Source: Paenalcaligenes suwonensis (lineage in GTDB: Bacteria > Pseudomonadota > Gammaproteobacteria > Burkholderiales > Burkholderiaceae_B). From it: DNA of 64,000 nt. Where the stretch lies: contig NZ_JAANPV010000001.1 of assembly GCF_011290505.1 (NCBI RefSeq), forward strand, positions 62,001-126,000, read 5' to 3'. Position numbers and translations under genes: made by a program. Below are positions 18,634-26,563 of this stretch, piece after piece; the stretch's first letter is position 1; the number at the start of each line of letters is the position of its first letter. Below the pieces are notes generated by a model, which was not told the origin of the DNA, did no database searches, and saw only the letters and a list, made by a program, of their open reading frames with translations.

Positions 18634-18651
18634 TTTTACATGCAAGTAAAA
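18634..18651. promoter_or_regulatory. Candidate IclR operator
   Basis: TTTTAC-ATGCAA-GTAAAA, an inverted repeat of two perfect 6-bp arms, lies 25 bp upstream of the iclR start in the 197-bp divergent region shared with the SDR gene. IclR proteins bind such A/T-rich dyads and commonly autoregulate. Confidence 0.45.
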
Positions 18652-18805
18652 AAAGCGGCCTTTTGAATTAGGGAGGTAATGGCTTAGGGATTTCACTAAT
18701 AAGAACAGCTTTCAAATACCGTAACGTATGCCGTGAAGTATTACACAACGTATGCAATAACCCTTTGAGGATTATTGCGATTTTTCGCACAAAGGATGCG
18801 CAGCG

Positions 18806-19552
18806 ATGAAAGGTCGTTTAGAAAATAAAGTGGCACTTATTACCGCTGCTGGACAAGGTATAGGCCGTGCGACGGCTGAGGCCTTTTTAGCAGAAGGCGC
18901 GAAAGTGATCGCTACTGATATTAACCCAGCCTTATTGGCCGACTTGCAGGGTGCAACCGTTGCTAAACTGGATGTGACGGACGGTAAAGCGGTGGCAGCG
19001 TTTATTGCAACGTTAGGCCCGGTGGACGTGCTGTTTAATTGCGCAGGCTATGTACATCATGGCTCCATTTTGGAGTGTGATGAAGCAGCGTGGGAACGCT
19101 CCATGGATCTGAATGTGAAATCTATGTATCACACGATCCGTGCTGTACTGCCCGGCATGCTTGAGCGTGGCAACGGTTCGATTATTAACGTGGCGTCGGC
19201 GGCATCCAGCATCAAAGGGGTGCCTACACGTTGTGTGTACGGGACGAGCAAAGCAGCGGTGATTGGGTTGACCAAGTCCGTAGCAGCAGATTTCGTTACC
19301 CAAGGCGTGCGTTGTAATAGTATTTGCCCCGGCACAATTGAATCCCCTTCCCTGCGTGAGCGCATTGCGACACAGGCATCGAACTTGAACAGCAGCACAG
19401 ATGCCGTGGAAAAAGCCTTCATTTCCCGTCAGCCAGTCGGTAGACTCGGCCGTCCTGAAGAAATTGCAGCCATGGCCATTTATTTGGCTTCTGATGAATC
19501 CCGTTTTACGACCGGCACCAACATGGTGATCGACGGTGGTTGGTCTAACTAG
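18806..19552 (+). CDS. SDR-family dehydrogenase, 2-keto-3-deoxy-L-fuconate dehydrogenase-like
   Basis: NAD(P)-dependent classical short-chain dehydrogenase, 248 residues. Cofactor loop in ITAAGQGIG (12-20), NCAG (78-81), catalytic Y145-x3-K149 in VYGTSK, C-terminal MVIDGGWSN. The sequence style resembles 2-keto-3-deoxy-L-fuconate dehydrogenase and DHRS6-type enzymes. The next gene, 15 bp on, is an FAH-family hydrolase; the two together match the end of the non-phosphorylative L-fucose route (2,4-diketo-3-deoxy-L-fuconate, then pyruvate plus lactate). The upstream fucose dehydrogenase and dehydratase are not in the window, so another deoxy-sugar acid is possible. Confidence 0.75.
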   Translation: MKGRLENKVALITAAGQGIGRATAEAFLAEGAKVIATDINPALLADLQGATVAKLDVTDGKAVAAFIATLGPVDVLFNCAGYVHHGSILECDEAAWERSMDLNVKSMYHTIRAVLPGMLERGNGSIINVASAASSIKGVPTRCVYGTSKAAVIGLTKSVAADFVTQGVRCNSICPGTIESPSLRERIATQASNLNSSTDAVEKAFISRQPVGRLGRPEEIAAMAIYLASDESRFTTGTNMVIDGGWSN

Positions 19553-19567
19553 TAGAGGAATAGAACA

Positions 19568-20425
19568 ATGAAATTAGTACGTTTTGGCGCAGTGGGCCAC
19601 GAGAAGCCCGGTTTGGTTGATGCGCAGGGTCAAGTGCGTGACTTGTCTGGCGTGGTGAGCGATATTACCGCTGACATGCTGAGCGATGCTGGTTTGGCTA
19701 AGCTGAAAGGCGTAGATATCAACAGTCTACCTGTTGTACAAAACCCCGGCCGTTACGGTGTACCTTTTGCGGGGTTGGGTAAATTCATTTGTGTGGGTTT
19801 GAACTACAGTGACCACGCGGCCGAAACCGGCCAAGAAGTACCGGCTGAACCCGTACTGTTCAACAAATGGTCCAAACCTACTGGTGCAAACGACAACGTT
19901 GTGATGCCCAAGAACTCCGTCAAGACAGATTGGGAAGTTGAGCTGGGGGTGGTGATTGGTAAAAAAGCACGTTACGTCAGCTTAGAAGAAGCAATGGAAT
20001 ACGTGGCTGGTTACTGCGTGGTGAACGATGTGTCTGAGCGCGAATACCAAGTAGAGCGTTGTGGTACTTGGGATAAGGGCAAAGGTTGCGATACCTTTGG
20101 TCCAGTAGGTCCATGGTTGGTTACACGCGATGAAGTGGCTGATCCACAAAATTTGAAAATGTGGTTAGATGTAAACGGCAAGCGTTACCAAGATGGTAGT
20201 ACCGCCACCATGGTGTACAACGTGGCGTTCTTGGTGCATTACATCAGTCAGTTCACTACCTTGTACCCCGGCGATTTGATTTCTACCGGTACGCCTCCTG
20301 GCGTAGGTATGGGCCAGACACCTCATGTGTATCTGAAAGCCGGTGACGTCATGAATGTAGGTATTGAAGGCTTGGGTGAGCAGCGTCAAGAAGTACACGC
20401 CTGGTCGGCTGATTTGCTGGACTAA
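19568..20425 (+). CDS. Fumarylacetoacetate-hydrolase family protein (2,4-diketo-3-deoxy-L-fuconate hydrolase-like)
   Basis: C-C bond hydrolase of the FAH superfamily, 285 residues: small N-terminal cap (1-70) followed by the FAH domain with CVGLNYSDHAAE, metal-binding acidic cluster around WEVELGVVIGKKAR, and the distal STGTPPGVGMG. AGAGGAA sits before ATG 19568. Operon with the SDR gene upstream. Members cleave 2,4-diketo acids such as 2,4-diketo-3-deoxy-L-fuconate, or act as oxaloacetate decarboxylases or ureidoglycolate lyase-like enzymes. The SDR partner favours the diketo-acid reading. A strong terminator follows. Confidence 0.77.
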   Translation: MKLVRFGAVGHEKPGLVDAQGQVRDLSGVVSDITADMLSDAGLAKLKGVDINSLPVVQNPGRYGVPFAGLGKFICVGLNYSDHAAETGQEVPAEPVLFNKWSKPTGANDNVVMPKNSVKTDWEVELGVVIGKKARYVSLEEAMEYVAGYCVVNDVSEREYQVERCGTWDKGKGCDTFGPVGPWLVTRDEVADPQNLKMWLDVNGKRYQDGSTATMVYNVAFLVHYISQFTTLYPGDLISTGTPPGVGMGQTPHVYLKAGDVMNVGIEGLGEQRQEVHAWSADLLD

Positions 20426-20453
20426 GCTTTAGCGCTTAATAGCAGCACCAAAA

Positions 20454-20491
20454 ATTCAAGCCTTGCATAGAGATCCATGCAAGGCTTGAAT
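20454..20491. terminator. Bidirectional terminator between FAH gene and alpha/beta hydrolase
   Basis: A perfect 15-bp stem, ATTCAAGCCTTGCAT (20454-20468) with ATGCAAGGCTTGAAT (20477-20491), 8-nt loop. The AAAAA on its left gives a U tract for minus-strand transcripts; the plus side has weaker T content. It lies between convergent genes. Confidence 0.8.
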
Positions 20492-20513
20492 CATTTACGG
20501 GCAGGCAAAGCGC

Positions 20514-21419
20514 TTAGTGCATACGGGCTTTGTGGGGGCACGCAGTGCGCACAATGGCTTGGATAATGAGGTGATGCAGTTCTACTGGTACATCATGCCC
20601 CATGCCTGCTATAGGCATGAATGTTGCGTTGCTAATCGTTGCCGCTGTGTCTTCGCCACAGGCTAACGGTATTAATGGATCGTCTGTGCCGTGAATCACC
20701 AACGTAGGTGCAACGATACTCGCCAAGGCAGGGCGTAAGTCACCCGTTGCCACAATGGCGGCAAGTTGTCGGCCCAATGCAGTGGGGTCGTAGGCGGTAT
20801 TGGCTTCTTCTAGTATGAGTGTGCGCTGTGCTACGTCATCGAAAAAATAACCTGGACTAGCGATACGTTTGGCAAATTGCAGGCGATGATTCAAAAACCC
20901 TACGGTGTCCTCATGCAAGTTAGGTGCAGGCTGGGTGAGCAAGGCCATGACATCCGGGGCGGCTGACGGTAAGGCGGGGTTACCGGTACTAGACATAATC
21001 GAGGTTAAAGTCAGCACGCGTTGTGGATACAAACTCGCCATGAGCTGGGCAATCATGCCACCCATAGACCTACCCACAACGTGGGCGCGTTGAATAGCTA
21101 AAGCGTCTAACAAGCCTATGGCATCAGCCGTCATGTCACGCAGTGTGTAGGGAACGGTTGGTTTTTGCTGCGCGGCAACGGCTTGTGCCAGTGCTGCAAA
21201 ATCGGGCACGGGGTGGTGGGTGAAGTGGGTAGACTGCCCTGCATCCCTGTTATCAAAACGTATGACTCTAAACCCTTGGGCGGCTAAGTCTTCACAAAAA
21301 GAGGTGCTCCAGCGGATCATCTGGGTGCCTAAGCCAGAGATCAGCAAAATAGTCTGGTCGCGGGCATCCCCAAAGCTGTCATAGCCCAGAGTGATGCCGT
21401 TGGCGGTGATGTGTTGCAT
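20514..21419 (-). CDS. Alpha/beta hydrolase
   Basis: Soluble serine hydrolase of 301 residues from ATG 21419 (TTGGAAT as ribosome site); a longer frame to 21464 would overlap the upstream gene and lacks better signals. Lid and oxyanion region LLISGLGTQ, nucleophile S118 in GRSMGGM, acid in HGTDDPLIP, catalytic His in GMGHDVP. Resembles the esterase/3-oxoadipate enol-lactonase group, but no aromatic pathway genes are nearby, so the substrate is unknown. It lies 25 bp downstream of the DUF2239 gene and probably shares its promoter. Confidence 0.82.
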   Translation of the reverse strand: MQHITANGITLGYDSFGDARDQTILLISGLGTQMIRWSTSFCEDLAAQGFRVIRFDNRDAGQSTHFTHHPVPDFAALAQAVAAQQKPTVPYTLRDMTADAIGLLDALAIQRAHVVGRSMGGMIAQLMASLYPQRVLTLTSIMSSTGNPALPSAAPDVMALLTQPAPNLHEDTVGFLNHRLQFAKRIASPGYFFDDVAQRTLILEEANTAYDPTALGRQLAAIVATGDLRPALASIVAPTLVIHGTDDPLIPLACGEDTAATISNATFMPIAGMGHDVPVELHHLIIQAIVRTACPHKARMH

Positions 21420-21444
21420 GGTAATTCCAATGTGCCAGCCGTGA

Positions 21445-22047
21445 TTAAACGTGGGTGGCACCAAATGCGAGTGTCATGGTGTGTGTTTGAACGTCAGTAG
21501 GCCATTGGCTTATCTGTGCTTGTAAGGCAGCGGCATCGTTGGCAAACAAAGCACGCGTGGCTTCTTCAAAGCCGGGCAAGTCGCCCGCAATGGCGACCAT
21601 AAAGTGGTAGGTGCGCTCATGTGCTTTACGACGGTGGTCTTTATCGCTGTTGGCGCGTTTGGCGGCTTCCACCAGCTTGCGTAGGGTGACGGATGCGCCA
21701 CCGGGTTGTTGCGCTAACCATTCCCAATGACGCGGTAATAAGGTGACTTCCCGTGCGACTACGCCCAGTTTGGGACGACCGCGACCGCGTGGTGTAGCGT
21801 CTTCTTGTGGTGCGGTGACGGGTGCTGTATCCGCTGCAGGGCGAAGTCTTTCCAGTACCTCGGCGTCGGAGCCGCGTGTGTCTACCTCTACGGTGCGGCC
21901 AGTGGCATCATCAAACAGCATTACCGCGTGGGTAGTGCCTTGTTCAAGAGCACGCTTGATAGCCAATGCGTTGACCTGCAAAGTGCCAGTCGCTAAACGA
22001 CGGTGACCGTCAAAGCTGGTGTAGGTGTGCGTATCAGACATAGCCAA
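21445..22047 (-). CDS. DUF2239 family protein
   Basis: A 200-residue protein of unknown function. The N-terminal half (TYTSFDGHRRLATG, then VMLFDDATGRTVEVDTRG) and the C-terminal half (LLPRHWEWLAQQPGGAS, LRKLVEAAKRA) match DUF2239 as I know it; the middle is a low-complexity Pro/Arg linker. The C-terminal basic helical stretch could bind nucleic acid (inference). ATG 22047 or ATG 22041 may be the start. A pair of related operator-like sites lies 30-70 bp upstream. Confidence 0.75.
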   Translation of the reverse strand: MAMSDTHTYTSFDGHRRLATGTLQVNALAIKRALEQGTTHAVMLFDDATGRTVEVDTRGSDAEVLERLRPAADTAPVTAPQEDATPRGRGRPKLGVVAREVTLLPRHWEWLAQQPGGASVTLRKLVEAAKRANSDKDHRRKAHERTYHFMVAIAGDLPGFEEATRALFANDAAALQAQISQWPTDVQTHTMTLAFGATHV

Positions 22048-22075
22048 ATCTATAAAAGTGACAATGTGCTTATTT

Positions 22076-22117
22076 TTACCCTGATAAAATCAATAGTCAA
22101 TATTACCCGGGTAAAAT
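22076..22117. promoter_or_regulatory. Two related operator-like sites upstream of the DUF2239 gene
   Basis: TTACCCTGATAAAAT (22076-22090) and TTACCCGGGTAAAAT (22103-22117) agree at 13 of 15 bases in the same orientation, 27 bp apart. The second contains the perfect 12-bp palindrome TTACCCGGGTAA. This looks like a two-site operator for an unidentified regulator controlling the DUF2239/hydrolase pair. Confidence 0.55.
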
Positions 22118-22149
22118 ATTTCGCGACTGTAGTGCAATGCACCACACGC

Positions 22150-22174
22150 AAAAACACCCGCATTAAGCGGGTGT
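22150..22174 (-). terminator. Rho-independent terminator of the GntR gene
   Basis: ACACCCGC (22154-22161) / GCGGGTGT (22167-22174), 5-nt loop. On the minus strand the stem is followed by TTTTTG, placing it just after the gntR stop at 22199. Confidence 0.75.
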
Positions 22175-22198
22175 AGATGTGTAGCCAGACAGTAGTGT

Positions 22199-23266
22199 TT
22201 AGGGGGTGTCGCGTAGGGCAGTCATGTAGCTAGGTAGATGCTTAGCGGGCTCGCTGGCCACTATGTGCAGGCGTTCTATGGTTTTGTCTATAGACAACCG
22301 TAGGTGATCATCTAAGGCTTGAGCTGCTGCGTCGGGTTGGCGTTGCATCAAGGCTTGCATGATGCGCCTATGCTCTTCTAAAAACGGGTCCATAGCGGGC
22401 AGCTTTAGGTAGCCGCCCAGCATGTGTTTGTTATTGATCAGCAAGGCTTGGGTATGGCCCAGCAACTTAATCAGTTCTTCGTTTTGGCAGTAGCTTAAAC
22501 AGCGAAAATGCAGGTCTTTTTCTAGGTCGTCTAGCTCGGCTTCGCTCACATTAGGGTAGCGTTTGCTAATGGCCTCTAAGCGTTCCCACATGTGGTTAAG
22601 TACCTCTTGTGGAATGTGCTCTACGCTTTTGCGCAATGCGGGCGGTTCTAGGTAGCGGCGTATTTCGTATAGTTGACGTACACGCTCGGCTGTCATGGGC
22701 ACGATAGACCAACGTCCCGCTGGGTCTTTTTCCACCAAACCTACCCCTTCTAAGCGCATGAGCACTTCGTGGGCAACAGTACGGCTGACATCAAAGCTTT
22801 TAGCCAGCTCGGTTTCTACTATACGTACGGGGCCAAAAATGGCGTGATTACAGACTTCACGTTCTACGTCGTCGTAGACCTGAATCCAAGAGTCAGGTGA
22901 GCGAAGTGCATCGCCAAAAGGTTCTAAAGCGGACAGCTCAAAGCTACTGAGACGGGTCACTTTTTGTTTGACATTGCTAGGCCCTACCACTACACCACGG
23001 CCACTATGCTTGTAGACCACATTTTGATCTATCAAGGCTTTTAGGGCGGCTTTCACCGGGGTGCGGCTAACGTTGAATGCCTGGGCCACCATGCTTTCAT
23101 TGATCAGATCACCGGCTTTCAGCACGCGCTGCGCAATCGCTGTGCGTAGTGCCGTGGCGATGGCTTCGTAAAGCGGTACTGCTGCGGTTTTTTGCTCCGT
23201 ATTCTGTTGCATACGCCTGAAAGTAGCCCCGTGTGGGTGTAAGGGAAAAAGTCTGCTGAACATCAT
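22199..23266 (-). CDS. GntR-family regulator with two winged-helix domains and an FCD domain
   Basis: A 355-residue regulator, longer than the usual 220-250 of FCD-type GntR proteins. First winged helix at about 30-95 (MVAQAFNVSRTPVKAALKAL, RGVVV wing), a second GntR-like one at about 128-190 (ETELAKSFDVSRTVAHEVLM), then an all-helical FCD effector domain (about 195-335). It is divergent from tctCBA and its operon, with palindromes between, so it is the likely local regulator. The start is ambiguous: ATG 23266 or ATG 23212 (residue 19); neither has a strong Shine-Dalgarno sequence. The duplicated DNA-binding domain is unusual. Confidence 0.83.
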   Translation of the reverse strand: MMFSRLFPLHPHGATFRRMQQNTEQKTAAVPLYEAIATALRTAIAQRVLKAGDLINESMVAQAFNVSRTPVKAALKALIDQNVVYKHSGRGVVVGPSNVKQKVTRLSSFELSALEPFGDALRSPDSWIQVYDDVEREVCNHAIFGPVRIVETELAKSFDVSRTVAHEVLMRLEGVGLVEKDPAGRWSIVPMTAERVRQLYEIRRYLEPPALRKSVEHIPQEVLNHMWERLEAISKRYPNVSEAELDDLEKDLHFRCLSYCQNEELIKLLGHTQALLINNKHMLGGYLKLPAMDPFLEEHRRIMQALMQRQPDAAAQALDDHLRLSIDKTIERLHIVASEPAKHLPSYMTALRDTP

Positions 23267-23340
23267 GCCAGATTATGCGGTAGCTGACCATGATCGTACT
23301 GACCCCTAGCGTGCATATTCAATTTTCTGGAAAACCCCAA

Positions 23341-23375
23341 TTCATATTAATGAACTTTGTGTGCAATGATCATTG
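23341..23375. promoter_or_regulatory. Palindromes between gntR and tctC
   Basis: Two dyads in the 204-bp divergent region: TTCAT-ATTA-ATGAA (23341-23354) and the perfect palindrome CAATGATCATTG (23364-23375), centres about 22 bp apart, i.e. two helical turns. That arrangement suits a regulator with two DNA-binding domains. Candidate operators for the adjacent GntR protein. Confidence 0.45.
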
Positions 23376-23470
23376 TCATCAGTAAAAGTTATTTTTATAA
23401 ATGCGTTATTAAAAAGCAGAAAACTCTCACGAAGACGTACTGATATTCCACCAAACAAGGGGAGACCTCT

Positions 23471-24487
23471 ATGAGCAACACAAAGGCAACTTTTTCTGTA
23501 GTTCGCAGACAAGTAGTGCAATACGGTGTAGTAGCTTGTGCAATGGGGATAGCGGGGTTGGCTAGTAGCCCTGCAATGGCTCAGGGCTATCCTTCCAAAC
23601 CTATCACCATGTTGGTGCCATGGGCGGCGGGTGGTGGCACTGATGCTGTCGCTAGAGCGGTGGCAGCAGCCATGGAGAAAGACTTAGGTGTGGTGATTAA
23701 CGTGGTGAACCGCCAAGGGGGAAGCGGCGTAGTAGGGTTAAATGCCATTGTGTCGGCAAAGCCTGATGGTTACACCATTTCTTTGTTTTCAGGTGAGCTG
23801 ACCATGATGCACTGGCAGAACCTCACCAATTTGACCTACCAAGATATTACGCCCGTAGGGATGGTGAACTTTGACTATGCCGGCTTACAGGTGTCGTCAG
23901 AATCGTCGTATCAGAGCGCTAAGGATTTGTTGGCTGCTGTCGCGGCAGATCCTACTGGAACGTTCAAAGCTTCGGGTACTGGGCAAGGGGGGATTTGGCA
24001 TTTAGCGCTTACAGGGTTGTTGTTGAATCAGCAAATGCCTGCCGATCAGGTGACGTGGATTCCTAGTCAAGGTGCTGCGCCAGCGATGGTTGAGTTGGCA
24101 TCGGGTGGCATACAGATAGTGCCATCTGCATTGGCTGAGGGGCGTGCCATGATTGAGGCCGGGCGCTCTCGCCCTCTGGCAGTGATGGCGCCTGAGCGAA
24201 ATCCTAGTTTCCCTGAGGTTCCCACATTGAAAGAGCAATTGGGCACGGATTACACCATTGGTACATGGCGTGGTGTGATTGGCCCCAAAGGTATGGACCC
24301 AGCAATCGTAGCGAGATTAGAGCAAGCGGTGAAAGTGGCTTACGACAGCGAGTTTTATCAGTCTTTCATCAAAAACCAAGGCTTTGGTGCGGAATATCGT
24401 GATGCTAAGTCGTTTGGGGAGTTCTTGGTGGAGAACGATGCCTTTATGGGTGAGTTGCTGCGAGAAAGTGGCTTGGCGAAAAAATAA
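23471..24487 (+). CDS. tctC: Tripartite tricarboxylate transporter receptor, Bug family (TctC)
   Basis: Periplasmic solute-binding protein capturing a carboxylate for TctAB. 338 residues; Sec signal ending SPAMA at about 37, then the Bug signature YPSKPITMLVPWAAGGGTD (41-59) and the NRQGGSGVVG strand typical of the anion-binding site. AAGGGGAGA precedes the ATG. Bug receptors are greatly expanded in Alcaligenaceae and their ligand cannot be told from sequence; the downstream dehydrogenase and dehydratase point to a hydroxy or sugar acid. Confidence 0.9.
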   Translation: MSNTKATFSVVRRQVVQYGVVACAMGIAGLASSPAMAQGYPSKPITMLVPWAAGGGTDAVARAVAAAMEKDLGVVINVVNRQGGSGVVGLNAIVSAKPDGYTISLFSGELTMMHWQNLTNLTYQDITPVGMVNFDYAGLQVSSESSYQSAKDLLAAVAADPTGTFKASGTGQGGIWHLALTGLLLNQQMPADQVTWIPSQGAAPAMVELASGGIQIVPSALAEGRAMIEAGRSRPLAVMAPERNPSFPEVPTLKEQLGTDYTIGTWRGVIGPKGMDPAIVARLEQAVKVAYDSEFYQSFIKNQGFGAEYRDAKSFGEFLVENDAFMGELLRESGLAKK

Positions 24488-24498
24488 TAACACTGCAT

Positions 24499-24524
24499 AG
24501 GGCTGCCTAGTGATAGGTAGCCCT
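24499..24524 (+). other. Intercistronic hairpin between tctC and tctB
   Basis: AGGGCTGCCTA (24499-24509) and TAGGTAGCCCT (24514-24524) form an 11-bp stem with one G-U pair and a 4-nt loop, without a T tract. Such hairpins after a binding-protein gene usually protect that part of the mRNA so the receptor is made in excess. Confidence 0.6.
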
Positions 24525-24543
24525 GCCAAGAAGGGAGAAGTCC

Positions 24544-25002
24544 ATGCGAGACATCGTAATAGGCGTGATCTTTGCCATATTGGGCGTACTAGTTATTTGG
24601 CATGCCAGAGAGTTTCCTACTGTAGGCAGTTTAAGTTATGGCGCATCACTGTTTCCATCAGTGACTGGCGCAGGTATGGCATTGGCGGGATTAGCCTTGG
24701 TTTTTGGCAATATCAAATCGGTCTTGGCGTCGCGTCAACAGAGTGTGTCAGTACCTGTTTCTGTGCGGGTGGTACAGGGAGTGCGGGTGGTTTGTCCTTG
24801 TTTGCTCGTGGTGCTGTACATCTATACCAGTGACAGAATAGGCGCGATGCCCATGTTGGCAGTAGTGATGTTCGTGCTCCTGTGTTTAGGCAAGGTGTCG
24901 TTAAGGCTGTCTATCCCTACCTCGTTACTGGGTGCAGGCCTTATTTACTACGTATTTACCGAGTATTTGCTGGTGCCATTGCCAGAAGGCTTGTTGGGTT
25001 AA
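24544..25002 (+). CDS. tctB: Tripartite tricarboxylate transporter small membrane subunit TctB
   Basis: A 152-residue membrane protein with about four hydrophobic helices (5-22, 38-58, 76-98, 105-145), the TctB layout. Ribosome site AAGGGAGAAG just before ATG 24544. Lies between tctC and tctA (15 bp to tctA). Works with TctA as the proton- or sodium-coupled permease fed by TctC. Confidence 0.87.
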   Translation: MRDIVIGVIFAILGVLVIWHAREFPTVGSLSYGASLFPSVTGAGMALAGLALVFGNIKSVLASRQQSVSVPVSVRVVQGVRVVCPCLLVVLYIYTSDRIGAMPMLAVVMFVLLCLGKVSLRLSIPTSLLGAGLIYYVFTEYLLVPLPEGLLG

Positions 25003-25017
25003 TCACCGGAGCGAACC

Positions 25018-26550
25018 ATGCATGAAATTTTGAGTGGTATGGCACTGGTGTTTAATGCCGAAGTGCTGTTGGTAGTGCTGGCTAGTGCGGTATTTGGCGT
25101 ATTTGTGGGGGCTGTACCAGGGTTAACGGCGACGTTAGCGGTAGCGCTGTTGGTACCAGTCACCTTTCATATGGATGCGATTCCTGCGATTGCGGCTATT
25201 GTGACCTCGTCTGCCATGGCGATTTTTTCGGGTGATATTCCCGGGGTGTATTTGAACATTCCCGGTACGCCCTCTTCTGCTGCTTATGTGTCCGATGCGT
25301 ATAAGTTAAACAAGCAAGGTAAGTCGCGCCAAACTTTAGGTGTGATGTTGGTGTGTTCGGTAATTGGTGGGGTGGTGGGTGCCACCATGTTGATGCTGGT
25401 GGCACCTACGTTGGCCGAGTTTGCACTGAATTTCAGCTCGTTTGAGTATTTCTGGTTAGCGGTTTTGGGCTTGAGCTGCGCCGCCTTTATTGCGTCGGGT
25501 TCATTGGCGAAATCGCTGTTGTCTATGATGCTGGGGCTGTTTGTGTCCACCATAGGGTTGGACATTATTACGGGTACGCCACGCTTTACATTTGATGTGC
25601 CAGATTTGCTAGCAGGCGTGAACTTCATCCCTGTAATGATTGGTTTTTTTGCTATCAGCGAAGTGATGTTCTTGTACCGGAATTTAGATCGTACCAATAC
25701 GTTGACAGCAATGCAGCGCGAAACGGGTGCGGTATTTACCGGCGTGTGGGCGACTATTCGCAAATACTGGTATGGGCTGACTCGTGGTAGCACCATTGGC
25801 TTGGTAACGGGTGTACTGCCCGGTGCAGGGGCGGACGTTGCTGCATGGATTGCGTACGGTATTAGTAAACGTCGCTCTAAACAGCCAGAAAAATTTGGCA
25901 CGGGTCATGTAGAAGGAATTGTGGATGCAAGCTCAGCGAATAATACGTCAGTGATTAGTGCGTATGTACCTGCGCTGGTCTTCGGTATTCCTGGGGACTC
26001 TATTACAGCTATTGTGATCGGTGTCCTGTATGTGAAAGGGATTAACCCTGGCCCTACTATTTTTAGCGGTGAGAGTGCATTGGTGTATGGACTGTTCACG
26101 ATTTTCTTTATTGCTAACCTCGTTCTGCTGCCGGTGGGGTATATGGCCATACGCTTGGCTTATGTACTGAACCGTGTCTCGATTCGAGTATTGATGCCTA
26201 TTATTCTGTGCTTCTGCATAGTGGGGGCATTTGCCATTAATAATACAGCGATGGATTTGTGGATCATGTTGGTAGCTGGCGTGGTTGGGTACATCATGAT
26301 TTCGGCAGGTATTCCACTGGCTCCTGCTATTTTGGGACTAGTGTTAGGCAATACTTTAGAAAGTAGTTTCATGAGTTCTATGCTTAAAGCCAATGGAAAC
26401 TTGCTGGACTTTGTGGCGCGGCCACTGAGTGCCACCTTAGCCAGTTTTGTTGTGTTGATTTTCGTTTTTCCGTTGCTGCTGCGTTGGATCAAACGCTATC
26501 GAGAGGTAGCCGCTACGAACCATTTAACGGCACAGAAAAACCACCATTGA
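25018..26550 (+). CDS. tctA: Tripartite tricarboxylate transporter large membrane subunit TctA
   Basis: Main permease subunit, 510 residues, about 11-12 transmembrane helices. Contains the family's two related glycine-rich loops: GAVPGLTATLAVALLVP (about 32-48) and GVLPGAGADVAAWIAYG (about 264-280), plus SGDIPGVYLNIPGTPSSAA. Starts 15 bp after tctB and ends 13 bp before the GTG of the dehydrogenase gene, so uptake and catabolism are one operon. Confidence 0.92.
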   Translation: MHEILSGMALVFNAEVLLVVLASAVFGVFVGAVPGLTATLAVALLVPVTFHMDAIPAIAAIVTSSAMAIFSGDIPGVYLNIPGTPSSAAYVSDAYKLNKQGKSRQTLGVMLVCSVIGGVVGATMLMLVAPTLAEFALNFSSFEYFWLAVLGLSCAAFIASGSLAKSLLSMMLGLFVSTIGLDIITGTPRFTFDVPDLLAGVNFIPVMIGFFAISEVMFLYRNLDRTNTLTAMQRETGAVFTGVWATIRKYWYGLTRGSTIGLVTGVLPGAGADVAAWIAYGISKRRSKQPEKFGTGHVEGIVDASSANNTSVISAYVPALVFGIPGDSITAIVIGVLYVKGINPGPTIFSGESALVYGLFTIFFIANLVLLPVGYMAIRLAYVLNRVSIRVLMPIILCFCIVGAFAINNTAMDLWIMLVAGVVGYIMISAGIPLAPAILGLVLGNTLESSFMSSMLKANGNLLDFVARPLSATLASFVVLIFVFPLLLRWIKRYREVAATNHLTAQKNHH

Positions 26551-26563
26551 AAGAGAGGTTGAT

